Source: Peptoniphilus_A genitalis
Lineage (GTDB): Bacteria > Bacillota > Clostridia > Tissierellales > Peptoniphilaceae
Reading direction: 5' to 3' (one strand)
Length of the DNA stretch: 64,000 bases
Assembly: GCF_949769225.1 (NCBI RefSeq)
Contig: NZ_CATKPB010000003.1
Shown: positions 38,801 to 47,174 of the stretch, piece by piece
How the letters are laid out: every line of letters starts with the position of its first letter
Position numbering within the stretch: position 1 is the stretch's first letter
Made by a program: the position numbers and the translations under genes
Notes under the pieces: model-generated
What the model was told of the DNA's origin: nothing
Databases searched by the model: none
Seen by the model: only the letters and a program-made list of their open reading frames with translations

Positions 38801-41800
38801 CAAGGATCTCCTTGTAGGAGTCATAAGAAATAGCTGTGTTTTCAGAAATAATATAGTCCTTCCATTTAAGGACCTGCTTTAACTTCAATTCTTTCATATC
38901 TAGGGCAAGATCTTCTGTATAAGCTCCCTTTTGTTCTTCTTGGGGAAGACTTTTCGGTGGATTGAGTAAGTTTTCTTCCACATCCACATGGTCTAAAGTA
39001 AAGATTTCTCCTTGTGGGTCAAAGGAATAGACCTGATGATCTTCTATCTCTTTTTGAATAAGCCTTGAGATGATTTCTTTTTTATCCCTTATGCCTTCAA
39101 TAGCTTCTTTAATATCCCCTGTAAGCTCAAATCTATAGTTTACTTCATTGTCCTTATTAATATAAGCAAGAGACTGATAGGCTCCGTTTATTTCAAGGTT
39201 TTTATTGGAAACATAAATATCATTGGAATAGTCTGGAAACTGCTGGCCAAATGATGAGATATAAAAATCTATCCCCTCTATTTCTTTTGTTACTGTATCC
39301 GTCTCTATTTCCCTTAGACCTTGGTTTTCAATATAAAAAAGATCATTTAAATCCATAAGATTTGTATCTTTCATTTCTACGGCAAGACGATCAAATAGGG
39401 CATCAATCTTTTGGCTATCTTCAAAAGTCTCTCCCTTATATAGTGGGTAAACTTGGCCTTTAAGATTGTCCTCTGGATAGACCCTTCTGTCATCAGCGAT
39501 AAGCTTAATATCTTTAAGCTCTTCCCTATCTACAAGTCCATAATATTGGCCGACCTTTACAGCTATGGTGTCTAACTGGGTTTCTTCCCCTTGCTCGTGA
39601 CTCTTATCTTCAAGAAATTCTCTAAATTCATCAAAACCATTTATAATATCATCATCTATAATTTCCCTTGCCTTATTGACAATAAGATTAGGAACATCCT
39701 CGTATTCCCTTTGACTTTCTAGAAGATAGTATTCGATACCATTTATCGTTTCTCTATCTTTGATATAGAAGGTATCATTTATTCCTTCTAAGACGATGCC
39801 GTCCTCTATATAATCTAAAGGATAGGCCTGTTGAATCTCGTGAGCGATTCTTATTAACTCTTCCTTAAACTCGTTGTCTATTTGATCATCATAGAAAACC
39901 AGTCGTCCGTTTTCTTCAATATAGGCTAGGGATATTCCATTTACATAGTAGGTCTTACTTCCATCAAAGCCCTGTTCAATATATAAACGGTCGTCTGTAG
40001 CAGGTAGATCTTCTTCACTTTTAACCTTTGTCTCTACTTCTCGTTCTTGGTTTTGACTTTCTATACCAATTTCTTTTTTCGCTTCTAGATATTGGTCTTT
40101 TTCTATTAAATTAGTAATCCTTTTTGCAACTTCGTTCCAATTAAGATTGATAGGGGGAGCTAATTCTTTTTCTAATTTAATGCCTTTTCCATCATGCCAT
40201 TGGCTACTATTTCTATCTCCTGAAATCCCGGGAGAACTGCCTCCTATCCCATATTCAGACTTTAGAAAGTCGGTCTTTTCCTTTAGACTGTGGTCTTCTA
40301 TAAAATAGTTATATATTCTTTCCCTGCCTTGGACGAAACCACTTCCTCCCCTTAAAACATCATCAATTTCATCTTGAGTGATAAAGACATTAGGATTTTG
40401 AATATCTCTTAATTGACTTACATACTCTTTTCTTGTAATATCAAGGTCCTTAAGTTTTTCTAATAAGTCTTCCGTCTTATGATAGTGAAATTTTAGGATT
40501 TGTGGGTTTTGCTTATAAGCACTTAAAAAGTCTTCATATTCTCGGACAAGTGTATTCCTAAAATCCTTATCCTCTAATTCTTTACTTAGAGCTTCCATAC
40601 TATCTGGAAAACTTCTAGTAACCAAAGCTGAAAGAGAAGTGAAGTATTGGCCCTCATAATCTTCAGCTATATCCCTATACATATACAGAACGGCTTCTGA
40701 TAGACGGTTTCTTTCATAAGATTGGCTTTCGTCTATTTCTACGTTAGTCGCAAAATGTCCCCTGTCTAAGAGTTCATTTATCCTTGTCGCCATCTCTTGC
40801 CAAGAAAGAATTTTATCGGGAGGGTCTCCAACTTCTTCTCCTTCCGAAAGGTCCGTTCCTCTATCTGTAAAGTAGGCTGCAAGCTCTCTGCCATCTATGA
40901 TAAGACCATTTCCTCCTTGATAATTCTCCTTTAGAAATTCTATTTGACTTTGAATATCCTTTCCCTTGGAAAACTCAGCGATTACAGGAAGTCTGCCTCC
41001 TTCAATGTTTCCTCCATAGATAAGAAATTGGTCAATCTCTTCTTGACTTATGGGACTGGTAAATCGAATTTGACTTGCTGAATTTTTCTCACTAAAAAAG
41101 GAAGCCTGAGCTTCCCTTTTTTGTCGTTCATCTTCTATACTAGGACGATTTCCTTCATCGCTATCTCCTGTAGTTCCATATCCATGTTCTTTTTCAGTTT
41201 CAGATATTTCTCCAGATCCTGACTCTTCATTTCTAAGGTCAGTCCCCAGCTTTCCATAATTTTTCCTTCTTCCTGTCTCAGAAATTCTTCCACTTGATTC
41301 TCTATATCCATCAGATGGTCCATGAGTCTTTCTTCCATCATCATAATCTGATAGCTGTTCTCCTTGTGTTCCTTGAGAAATTTCAGTCTTGCCCTGCCAA
41401 AGCTGTTCAACTTCCCTAGGTCTAGCTTTATCGGCATTTGGATATTGGGAATCATCATCTCGTGTTGGTCTACCATCTCCAGTCGGTAGGTCCCTCCCTC
41501 TTTCTCGAATGGGGTCTCTTTCAATATCGGAATGTATTCCTCTCCTTGTTTCTGATATTCCTTGCCTAATATTGTTATCATCTCTGACATCTTCACTACC
41601 TCCTATATTTTTAACCTTATTTGAGTTCGTTTCATTTTGAGTAATAGTATTATAACGCTCCTTAGCCCCTTTTGTCTGCTCTCTATTTTCATTTTGTAAG
41701 TTTCTTTTAATAAATTCTTCTCTTGTAATGGCTCTGCCTATATCTATAAGCAGACTTTTGTTGGTTTGGGAAATGCTTCCTAAAAGGATGTCCATATCTT

Positions 41801-42431
41801 CCTTATTGGATAAGCTGCCTATTAGTTCTAGATTCTCCATATTAGGGATATAGCCTATGCCCATCCTGGCACTCGTTGCCACTCTTACAGACTCTGTTAA
41901 AAAATTTATTAGATTTACTTTTGAGTAATAGGTCAAGCTTTCTTCTGATAGACTATCTAAAATCTGATAATAGCTTCCTTTAACATAAGTTTCCGCTAGA
42001 GCAGAAACTTTTTCCTCTTCCGATAAATAGTTTAGGCTATTAAGTCCAACCGTATTGTCTATTAGATAATCTAAGGCTTTTAGGTGGTCTTTCCTTTTAT
42101 ATTCCCATACCTTAACTTCGGCAATATGGTTTTGATAGTTTACCGTCTGTAGTACATCGAAAAGGTATTTTACCTTGCCTGTTTCAAAGTCTAGAATTGG
42201 GATGCCCTTTTCTCCTCTTTTTACACTTCTTCCAATGCTTTTCCAATAGTCGTACTCTGCACAAGCAGTAGCATTGGGACTTATAGAGTAAATACTTAGT
42301 TGATGGGCGTAAGTATATTTATAGTTATTGCCCAAGGTTTTTAGAAAATCCGTGTAATAACTTGGATTAGCTATCTCTTTTCTTGTGGCGTTTAATATCT
42401 CTGCTACTTCCTTGAAATTGTATCTTGCCAT
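32841..42431 (-). CDS. Giant N6-methylase/SNF2-type helicase fusion protein of the ICE
   Basis: A 3196-residue protein typical of Tn1549-family elements. The N-terminus (1-100) resembles ArdC-type antirestriction/ssDNA-binding domains (AEYDYWKSIGRSVKRGEKG). Two related repeats start near 465 (ISQEEIDQFL) and 685 (ITQDEIDDVL). A methyltransferase region has ILEPSLGTGRF near 1492 and GNVPFGEY near 1555. The helicase has Walker A HEVGAGKT near 2205, DEAH near 2370 and QRAGRIVRQGN near 2699. A calcium-site-like motif (KDMDLDGVIDRYDADFRD) is near 3124. It probably protects incoming DNA from restriction and remodels it during transfer. The start has AAAGGAG upstream. Confidence 0.92.
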   Translation of the reverse strand: MARYNFKEVAEILNATRKEIANPSYYTDFLKTLGNNYKYTYAHQLSIYSISPNATACAEYDYWKSIGRSVKRGEKGIPILDFETGKVKYLFDVLQTVNYQNHIAEVKVWEYKRKDHLKALDYLIDNTVGLNSLNYLSEEEKVSALAETYVKGSYYQILDSLSEESLTYYSKVNLINFLTESVRVATSARMGIGYIPNMENLELIGSLSNKEDMDILLGSISQTNKSLLIDIGRAITREEFIKRNLQNENREQTKGAKERYNTITQNETNSNKVKNIGGSEDVRDDNNIRQGISETRRGIHSDIERDPIRERGRDLPTGDGRPTRDDDSQYPNADKARPREVEQLWQGKTEISQGTQGEQLSDYDDGRKTHGPSDGYRESSGRISETGRRKNYGKLGTDLRNEESGSGEISETEKEHGYGTTGDSDEGNRPSIEDERQKREAQASFFSEKNSASQIRFTSPISQEEIDQFLIYGGNIEGGRLPVIAEFSKGKDIQSQIEFLKENYQGGNGLIIDGRELAAYFTDRGTDLSEGEEVGDPPDKILSWQEMATRINELLDRGHFATNVEIDESQSYERNRLSEAVLYMYRDIAEDYEGQYFTSLSALVTRSFPDSMEALSKELEDKDFRNTLVREYEDFLSAYKQNPQILKFHYHKTEDLLEKLKDLDITRKEYVSQLRDIQNPNVFITQDEIDDVLRGGSGFVQGRERIYNYFIEDHSLKEKTDFLKSEYGIGGSSPGISGDRNSSQWHDGKGIKLEKELAPPINLNWNEVAKRITNLIEKDQYLEAKKEIGIESQNQEREVETKVKSEEDLPATDDRLYIEQGFDGSKTYYVNGISLAYIEENGRLVFYDDQIDNEFKEELIRIAHEIQQAYPLDYIEDGIVLEGINDTFYIKDRETINGIEYYLLESQREYEDVPNLIVNKAREIIDDDIINGFDEFREFLEDKSHEQGEETQLDTIAVKVGQYYGLVDREELKDIKLIADDRRVYPEDNLKGQVYPLYKGETFEDSQKIDALFDRLAVEMKDTNLMDLNDLFYIENQGLREIETDTVTKEIEGIDFYISSFGQQFPDYSNDIYVSNKNLEINGAYQSLAYINKDNEVNYRFELTGDIKEAIEGIRDKKEIISRLIQKEIEDHQVYSFDPQGEIFTLDHVDVEENLLNPPKSLPQEEQKGAYTEDLALDMKELKLKQVLKWKDYIISENTAISYDSYKEILDNLPYLLDDDHRQVLLQGYLNEQVEKAKEMEEDLEPIYKLGMEVSYDGKEYTITDIKKYEDYNTMTLKDNEEYLGGFIKNNVILPYGREKDLKLKILKEPEKEISQLDFKDLIGPGGQEVQAKSFDSAERIKSVEKEETREEKLDKNRDSESIEEVTDKENYKILTSKDEISLSPSKRLENNIKAIGLLKTLEKEDRIPSDEEKDILASYIGWGGLADVFDEEKEGQWLEARNFLKENLTEKEYEDARASTLTAFYTPNFVIESIYSTLSKMGFKEGNILEPSLGTGRFIGNLPESMEKSKIYGTELDPISGNIAKILYPKANIKIKGFEETNYSNNLFDIAVGNVPFGEYKINDRDYEKNNFLIHDYFFAKTLDKVRDGGIIAFITSSGTMDKKNEDVRRYISERAEFLGAIRLPNTTFKGEAGTEVTSDIIFLKKRDRLLKIDEDWQSLETDNQGLTYNKYFVEHPEMIMGKMEEVSGPFGKTLTCIDTEDNLKEKLKEAILNIEGTYEEMEREEVFQEAQTLPADDRVKNFSYTLIDDKVYFREQSLMFEKTLSEKDKGKVKAYLAVNDALREVIDRQKYNFTKEEIRDSQDKLNFIYDDFNNKYGRLNNKENARLFREDSNYSLISSIENLDKEGNFIGKSDIFTKRTIKKQQVIDHVDNSQDALILSVSNIGNINFPYMQDLTGKDRKTLINDLRGEIFLNLDSYNPKDLDPFKTALEEDDFARAYVTADEYLSGNIRKKIDILNSYIENIEKELTQEERNKVAISSDYTIYSPEEKESLREELNQLNYQKDKLQEVMPKALEAGEISVRLGATWIEPEVYEEFMFHLLKTPGYERYNIHLRYTEVTGEWRVEGKSSDKSNDLANLTYGTSRANAYRLIEDTLNLKETKIYDRFEEDGKKVSVLNKEETMLAGQKQEIIKEEFKNWIFEEPNRRNRLVNKYNELFNSTRLREYDGSNLIMEGMNPEIELRVHQKNAIARSLYGGNTLLAHEVGAGKTFEMIGIAMEGKRLGIHNKSLFVVPNHITEQFGREFMQLYPTANILVATQEDFQPAKRKRFCARIATGGYDAIIIGHSQFEKIPMSKERQEYEIQSQIDEILDYIEEYKRDRDQRFTVKQLEKTKKKLETRLKKLNDDYKKDSVVTFEELGVDKLFVDEAHAYKNLYLFSKMQNVAGISNTDAKKSSDMLMKCRYMDEITDNKGIVFATGTPVSNSMAELYTMQRYLQYDRLKEMGLNHFDSWASTFGETITAIELAPEGNGYRAKTRFAKFYNLPELMNTVKEFADIKTSDVLNLPVPKAHYETIKTEPSQEQKLILESLSERADKVRNKQVDSTVDNMLKITGDGKKLALDQRLMNPLLPDDEHSKVNTCVKNTFSIWDKYKDQRSTQLIFCDMSTPRSDEFNVYDDIKKKLMDMGVPEREIEYIHSAKNNKEKDAIFDKVRKGEIRVLLGSTQKMGSGTNAQNKLIAIHDLDIPWRPADLQQRAGRIVRQGNENKEVHIFRYVTENTFDAYLFQTLENKQKYISQIMTSKTPVRVAEDVDEATLNYAEIKALATGNPLIREKMDLDNEVSKLKILESNFKTNRYKLEDKVYKDYPKEIEKLKIQIEHINKDISNTEKLNEDENKFTSIMVDGVKESDKKRAGELLLQKIKSLKVGEDKEEKLADYRNFEIYGKYNSFFNSYTAIVKGQGKYYGEFGTDTLGNITRLDNILDKLPERLEDTKTKLDTVEKQLETAKLEIQKDFPQKDLLMEKNLRLLEVNKLLDLGQREAEVQADPLLDEVKGEIINFLNREYEEENTVEDFDRLFPDIENIGLAYTTTPDENHEIQTTLDLKNYKLNQYVDNTLVYSQAFTFDPEDASSTKELAQIAAHIGLWDFQELVYVDEENLKSVLGLEIDDNGNFYDPLSKDMDLDGVIDRYDADFRDNQVQEIGDLNEKDRNKNSILEKINEYNEYKEQIEHRDNKKEKSQNLESQLREEGVRGAL

Positions 42432-42465
42432 TTTTTCTCCTTTCCTGTGTGTCTTTTATGCTAGC

Positions 42466-44184
42466 TTATTTCTCATTTACGCACTTATAGAGATCTATCT
42501 GCTTAGCAATAAATGCTTCAATCTCTTGTAAGAAATCTTCCTCCCTGCTTTTGCCTTTCGAAATATAGTAAAGGCTGGTTTCCCAATCAGAGGTTAGTTT
42601 TGCATTTTTTAGTTCCTTAGCCACTATACTGATAACAGCCAAGCCTAAATGGGTGGGAATAAGGTTTTTACCTTCTCTTTTGATGTATTTCTTATAGATT
42701 AAGTTCTCTATAATCCCTGCTCTAGTGGCTGGTGTTCCAAGTCCCACTCTTTCCACTTCAATACCTTTGTCTATCTCCCCTTTTCCTGCTATTTCCATGG
42801 CTTTTAAAAGGCTTTCTTCTGTATAGGGCTTAGGAGGCTGGGTGTATTTTTCTTTTATGGTTTTTTCTTTTATGCTAAACTCATCTCCTGGATTGACTAT
42901 AGGGAGGGGATTGTCTTTCTTATCTTTAGGCTTGTAATCTTCTAGATATTTTGTAAATCCTCCATCTATAACTGTCTTTCCTTTAGTTATAAATTCAAAG
43001 CCATCAAATTCAGCTATTATTTTCGTGAGTTTTTCTTTAAGTGGATAGGAAAAGCTGGCATGTAATTTATTTTTAATGAGTTTAAAGACTCTTTTTTCGC
43101 TTTCCGGTAAGCTCTCAATCTCTTCAATGCTTGCACTTGCAGTGGGGATAATGGCATGGTGGTCTGTTACTTTCTTGGTATTAAAAATGACCTTGATTCT
43201 ATCCGTATCAAAGTCATTTTTCCCTAATATATTATTTACAAGGCTTGTAATCATATCCTCCGTTAAATACCTGCTATCCGTCCTTGGATAAGTAATCAAT
43301 TTTTTCTCATAGAGACTTTGGGCATAGTCAAGGCTTTGTTTGGCAGAGTAGCCAAAATATCTGTTACATTCTCTTTGTAGTGTAGTTAGATCAAATGGCA
43401 GATCTGGTTTTGTGATTTTTTCTTTTTCTTCCACATAATCTATTTTTATAGTCTCTGGGACTAAGTTTTTTAACTGTTCAGCGATATCTGGATTATCTAT
43501 TCTTTCTGTTGTTAGAGAAAAGTCATCTAGATCAAGCTCTACTGTATAGTATTTTTCTTTTTTAAAGCTTTGAATGTCTCCCTCTCTTTTTACCATTAGG
43601 GCAAGGGTTGGTGTTTGGACTCTACCTACCGAGTAATTTTGTTTATATAAAAGGGAGTAAAGTCTACTTAAGTTCATGCCTACCAGCCAATCCGCCTTTG
43701 CCCTGGCCGTAGCAGAAGCAAATAAATTATCGTAGTCATGACCCTCTTTTAGGTTTTCGAAGCCTTCTTTAATTGCTCTGTCTTCCATGGACGAAATCCA
43801 TAATCTCTTTATATCTTTTTTGCACTTTGCTTGCTTATATACAAGTCGAAAAATGAGTTCCCCTTCTCTTCCAGCATCGCAAGCATTTATGACTTCATTA
43901 ATGTCTTTTCTGTTCATTAGTATTTTTAAGATGGAGAATTGTTTTTTTACCTTGGGAAGTACATAGTGTTTGAATTCTTTAGGAAATATGGGCAAATCTT
44001 CTATATTCCATCTCTTGTATTTTTCATCGTAAATTTCTGGAGAAACTAATCCTACTAAATGGCCTATACACCAACTTATGATGTAGCCATTGCCCTCCAT
44101 ATATCCGTTTTGTTTATTCTTTACACCGAGAACCTTGGCTATGCTCATTGCCACACTCGGTTTCTCTGCTATTACTAGTTGCAT
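42466..44184 (-). CDS. topB: DNA topoisomerase III (TopB-like)
   Basis: A 572-residue type IA topoisomerase: Toprim domain at the N-terminus (MQLVIAEKPSVAMSIAKVLG and NACDAGREGELIFRLVY with the acidic metal site), and the active-site region LITYPRTDSRYL near residue 298. It probably relaxes or decatenates DNA during plasmid-like replication of the excised element. Topoisomerase III between the helicase and the surface genes is normal for this ICE family. The ATG has AAAGGAGG upstream, but an intrinsic terminator lies directly before that site, suggesting attenuation. Confidence 0.95.
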   Translation of the reverse strand: MQLVIAEKPSVAMSIAKVLGVKNKQNGYMEGNGYIISWCIGHLVGLVSPEIYDEKYKRWNIEDLPIFPKEFKHYVLPKVKKQFSILKILMNRKDINEVINACDAGREGELIFRLVYKQAKCKKDIKRLWISSMEDRAIKEGFENLKEGHDYDNLFASATARAKADWLVGMNLSRLYSLLYKQNYSVGRVQTPTLALMVKREGDIQSFKKEKYYTVELDLDDFSLTTERIDNPDIAEQLKNLVPETIKIDYVEEKEKITKPDLPFDLTTLQRECNRYFGYSAKQSLDYAQSLYEKKLITYPRTDSRYLTEDMITSLVNNILGKNDFDTDRIKVIFNTKKVTDHHAIIPTASASIEEIESLPESEKRVFKLIKNKLHASFSYPLKEKLTKIIAEFDGFEFITKGKTVIDGGFTKYLEDYKPKDKKDNPLPIVNPGDEFSIKEKTIKEKYTQPPKPYTEESLLKAMEIAGKGEIDKGIEVERVGLGTPATRAGIIENLIYKKYIKREGKNLIPTHLGLAVISIVAKELKNAKLTSDWETSLYYISKGKSREEDFLQEIEAFIAKQIDLYKCVNEK

Positions 44185-44201
44185 ATTGCCTCCTTTGCAT
44201 T

Positions 44202-44239
44202 AAAAAAGGCGATAGATGAAATTTTTTTCTCTATCGCCT
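44202..44239 (-). terminator. Leader terminator directly upstream of topB
   Basis: On the minus strand AGGCGATAGA (44239-44230) pairs perfectly with TCTATCGCCT (44216-44207) and is followed by TTTTTT. It ends 18 bases before the topB start. Upstream in the leader is a second strong hairpin around CCCTTACC/GGTAGGGC (about 44269-44295). The leader runs from the end of the pseudogene at 44342. Confidence 0.85.
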
Positions 44240-44341
44240 AAGTTATGATATTTTTTAATTGTAAACTATATAGTGCCCTACCACGGATGGTAAGGGCTTG
44301 ATCCTTTATTAATATAGCACAACCACCCTTATATTTCTATA

Positions 44342-44620
44342 CTATTTTTTAACTACCCAATAGCCATCTTTTGCACTGCCGATATATTCTATTGCTTTTT
44401 TATCTGTTAAGCTTTTTAAATCTCTCTCTATGGTACGTTCTGAAACAGAGAAAATTTCTGATAAATTTAGAGCCGTGATTTGTGACTTATCTTTGATAAT
44501 CTTAATAATTTGTTTACGCCTATCGTCAGGCTTTAATTTTTGACCGACATTTTGACCGACATTTTATCCCTCATTTTGACCTTCACATTAACCCTCACTT
44601 TTGCCCTCATAATTTAAGTT
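44342..44620 (-). pseudogene. C-terminal remnant of an AlbA/RecG-like ATP-binding regulator
   Basis: The frame ending at 44342 encodes PDDRRKQIIKIIKDKSQ... with a winged-helix motif NLSEIFSVSERTIERDLKSL and ends GYWVVKK. Upstream is a tract of GQN-type repeats (NEG, NVGQNVGQK), the linker common in AlbA/DUF4062-type ATP-binding proteins. At least two in-frame TAA stops interrupt the repeat tract where CAA (Gln) would be expected, and the ATPase part is absent. This is therefore the decayed tail of a larger gene. It lies between the toxin gene and topB. Confidence 0.7.
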
Positions 44621-44726
44621 TTTCAAAACGGTAAAAACGAATTTTCTATTTCTTATACCTTAAATGGATAAATTTAAGTTCCATTTTCGTCCTTTTTATT
44701 CGTATTATTGTTCTTTGATACGAGCT

Positions 44727-45569
44727 TTAAAGACTTAGTTTGGTAAGAACTTCATTTATTGTGGCTATTATGTCATTCCAATCTATCTCTTTAGAATACT
44801 GATTTTTTCTACTATAATTATCCCATATATTCTTAAGCTCTTTACTTGCCTTAATCTCCTTCAGGTATTTTTGTGAATTTTGTATATATTCCAAACTATT
44901 CCTTTCATCAGCCTTAATTGTAAGAGCTTTCCTTAACCCCTCATAGTCTAACTGAGGATTTAGTTTTGTTAAAATATATATGTCATAGTAATCTCTCGCT
45001 CTAGTGTTTAAAACATTTCTTGATAAAATAGTTTCTATCTTTTCAGCCAAAATTGTGGTCAAGGGGTAAGCTTTAATGTCGATACTTTTATCTGTAAAAA
45101 GAAGTTGATAATTATAATCCACCTCTTTAGGAATGATACGATCTCCCGTTGTAATATCAATTTTTATGGGTGTTTGCATATTAAAAAATGTTGCAATAAG
45201 AGTTATTCGAAAATCGTCATATTCTCCAGCCTCATGAATGGAGCGTATTTTTTCAATTTCCCAGATAATATTATCTTCTAAATCTATTTTTATAACTCCT
45301 TCAATTATCTTCCTAATTGACTCTTCATTTACAGGAATTCCCTTTATCGTCGTGTCTATATCCATGGTAGATCTCATGTCTATCCCAATAAGGGAAGAGA
45401 TTAGAAATCCCCCTTTAATAATAAAGTTATCACAATATTCGCTATTAGAGAGTCTGCAAAGAAAGCGTTCCATCATATAATAATTTAAAAGTGTATTTGC
45501 CGGAAGATTATATTTCTGTTCTACATTTTTAATTTTATCTTTTAATTGTCTGGGACTTGTAAATATCAT
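44727..45569 (-). CDS. abiEii: AbiEii-type nucleotidyltransferase toxin
   Basis: A 280-residue nucleotidyl transferase of the AbiEii/AbiGii family, the toxin of a type IV toxin-antitoxin and phage-abortive system. The segment FIIKGGFLISSLIGIDMRSTMDIDTTI (about 48-74) carries the GG...D.D catalytic pattern, and ARDYYDIYIL (about 188-197) is a second family motif. The start overlaps the antitoxin stop by four bases (ATGA). In context it stabilises the element or defends the host against phage. Confidence 0.92.
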   Translation of the reverse strand: MIFTSPRQLKDKIKNVEQKYNLPANTLLNYYMMERFLCRLSNSEYCDNFIIKGGFLISSLIGIDMRSTMDIDTTIKGIPVNEESIRKIIEGVIKIDLEDNIIWEIEKIRSIHEAGEYDDFRITLIATFFNMQTPIKIDITTGDRIIPKEVDYNYQLLFTDKSIDIKAYPLTTILAEKIETILSRNVLNTRARDYYDIYILTKLNPQLDYEGLRKALTIKADERNSLEYIQNSQKYLKEIKASKELKNIWDNYSRKNQYSKEIDWNDIIATINEVLTKLSL

Positions 45570-46165
45570 ATAAGAACCTCCAAATAGTTTCTCATTTGTT
45601 CTTCACACTTAAAGTATTTAGAATATCTTAATAATTCAAGTTTATCTAGTTCTGTGTTCTTTAACCCTCTTTTTAATGCTGTAAGAACAAGATCTTTATC
45701 TATGCTGTTAATCTTACTGATCATTTGCACTAAGGTCATTTCTTTTGTATATACGTAAACCAAATTTCCAAAGGGACTTTTAATTTTTTCTTGCCCTTTT
45801 TCCCATAAATCTTCTTTCAAGTAGTAAAGACGATATTTATCTCTTTCCTTAATCATAGATGTATTATATCCTGATGGAATCGTTGCTATAATCTTATGGG
45901 GATTTTCATCACTTAATTTGTGAAGATAAAGGGCGGTTTCATGAGAAAAAATAGCTTTAGGTGCTCGATGTTGAAAAATATAATAGGAATCTTCTAAAAA
46001 TTCCGGATGTAGATAAAGACCTCTGGCAACCCTCTCTAGGCTACCTTGCTTTACCATCCTCTGTAATTTTTTTGGACTAATATTATTTTCCTCTGCTTCT
46101 TTTATGGTAATGGTTCCACCATTTCTTTTTATAGTTTCTAAAATATTCTCCCTTAAAGCTGACAT
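45566..46165 (-). CDS. abiEi: AbiEi-type antitoxin/transcriptional repressor
   Basis: A 199-residue protein with an N-terminal winged helix (ITIKEAEENNISPKKLQRMVKQG, then LERVARGLYLHPE) and a C-terminal domain with SHETALYLHKLSD, as in AbiEi antitoxins, which bind inverted repeats at their own promoter. It is upstream of, and coupled to, the toxin gene. A promoter and a dyad operator lie 36-72 bp ahead. Length and motifs are normal for the family. Confidence 0.92.
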   Translation of the reverse strand: MSALRENILETIKRNGGTITIKEAEENNISPKKLQRMVKQGSLERVARGLYLHPEFLEDSYYIFQHRAPKAIFSHETALYLHKLSDENPHKIIATIPSGYNTSMIKERDKYRLYYLKEDLWEKGQEKIKSPFGNLVYVYTKEMTLVQMISKINSIDKDLVLTALKRGLKNTELDKLELLRYSKYFKCEEQMRNYLEVLI

Positions 46166-46200
46166 TTTCTCACCGCCTTATAAACAATAGTCTTAATTTA

Positions 46201-46237
46201 TCGTATATATTATATCCTATACGAGACTAAAAGACAA
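46201..46237 (-). promoter_or_regulatory. abiE promoter with overlapping dyad operator
   Basis: On the minus strand TTGTCT (46237-46232), a 17-bp spacer and TATAAT (46214-46209) form a promoter. The inverted repeat TCGTATA (46201-46207)/TATACGA (46218-46224) flanks the -10 box, where AbiEi would repress its own transcription. Confidence 0.75.
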
Positions 46238-46249
46238 CTGTGCTGTATT

Positions 46250-47164
46250 TTATTCAAAGTCATCTTCATCTGGAACTAATATTTCGGTATCTTGCTCGTC
46301 TTCATCTAAAAGGTCTTCGTCGATGAGATCCTCATCTTTTTCTGTCCCATCGTATTCATATTCATCTTCCCATTCATCATAGACGGTGTCGTCTTCTTCA
46401 TCTTCCTCTTTCTTATAAACCTTAAAGTAGTAGCCAGCTCCAAGAACTCCTGCTACAATCAAACCTACAAATAGATATAGCCCTGCTCCTGATTTTTTCT
46501 CCTCCTTGACTTCTTCTTTAACTTCTTCTACTTTTTCAGGTTCAACTTTTTTTACCTCTTCCTTTTTAGGCTTAAAATCCGACTCTCCTTCTATCATATT
46601 TAAAAGATCCTGTTCTCCCACCTCTGTCAATAGCTGAACATTTTCCTCGTGTTCTCCATGGTCTACAATTAAGTGAAATGTCTTTCCGCTTTTTGTTTGA
46701 AAGGTTAAAAACTGTCTCATATCTAAAGACTTCTGATTTGAACTTTCATTTGTCTGCTCAGGATTGACGGATGTTGCTTCCTTTTCTTCTACAATTTCTT
46801 CTTTTTTAGGGGTAATATCTTTATCTTGTCTATCCACATTTTCAATAACTGTCCCCCTTGCCTTATTTTCTTTTGTGGCAAGGGGATTAATGGCTTTTTC
46901 ATTGCCTCCATTTACTGGTTTTACTTTTTCTTCCTTCCTTTCCGGAACTTTAGGTACATCTTGATAGGGTATTTCTTCATTTGAAGGACTGTAAAGATCT
47001 TCTTTTTGTAAAAGCTGGTCTAAGCCTTCCTTTTGATTTTCAGGTTCATAGATTTCTTGCCCTTTTTCTTTAACTACTCCCTCTGTTCCAGCAAAAACAT
47101 TCATTGGTAGTATTAATAGGGTAAGGAGCAAGACTAGACTTGCTCCCTTTTTTATTCTTCTCAT
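46250..47164 (-). CDS. DUF4366 (CD1107-like) conjugation surface protein
   Basis: A 304-residue secreted or membrane protein: signal peptide (MRRIKKGASLVLLLTLLILP...NVFAG), a charged Lys/Glu linker, a conserved core around residues 150-195 (MRQFLTFQTKSGKTFHLIVDH), one transmembrane helix near 232-250 (GLYLFVGLIVAGVLGAGYYF) and an acidic cytoplasmic tail rich in Asp and Glu. The architecture matches the DUF4366/CD1107 family found in the transfer region of Tn1549-like ICEs. The exact role is not known. It may be part of the cell-envelope contact apparatus. Confidence 0.85.
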   Translation of the reverse strand: MRRIKKGASLVLLLTLLILPMNVFAGTEGVVKEKGQEIYEPENQKEGLDQLLQKEDLYSPSNEEIPYQDVPKVPERKEEKVKPVNGGNEKAINPLATKENKARGTVIENVDRQDKDITPKKEEIVEEKEATSVNPEQTNESSNQKSLDMRQFLTFQTKSGKTFHLIVDHGEHEENVQLLTEVGEQDLLNMIEGESDFKPKKEEVKKVEPEKVEEVKEEVKEEKKSGAGLYLFVGLIVAGVLGAGYYFKVYKKEEDEEDDTVYDEWEDEYEYDGTEKDEDLIDEDLLDEDEQDTEILVPDEDDFE

Positions 47165-47174
47165 AAATATCTCC

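Noticed and set aside
41135..41596. A 153-codon frame on the minus strand inside the helicase gene
   Set aside because: It lies in another frame of the low-complexity linker of the 3196-residue protein, has no ribosome site and shows no domain.
44555..44610. A second reading frame with MSVKMSVK repeats
   Set aside because: It is the shifted frame of the GQN repeat of the pseudogene and has no ribosome site.
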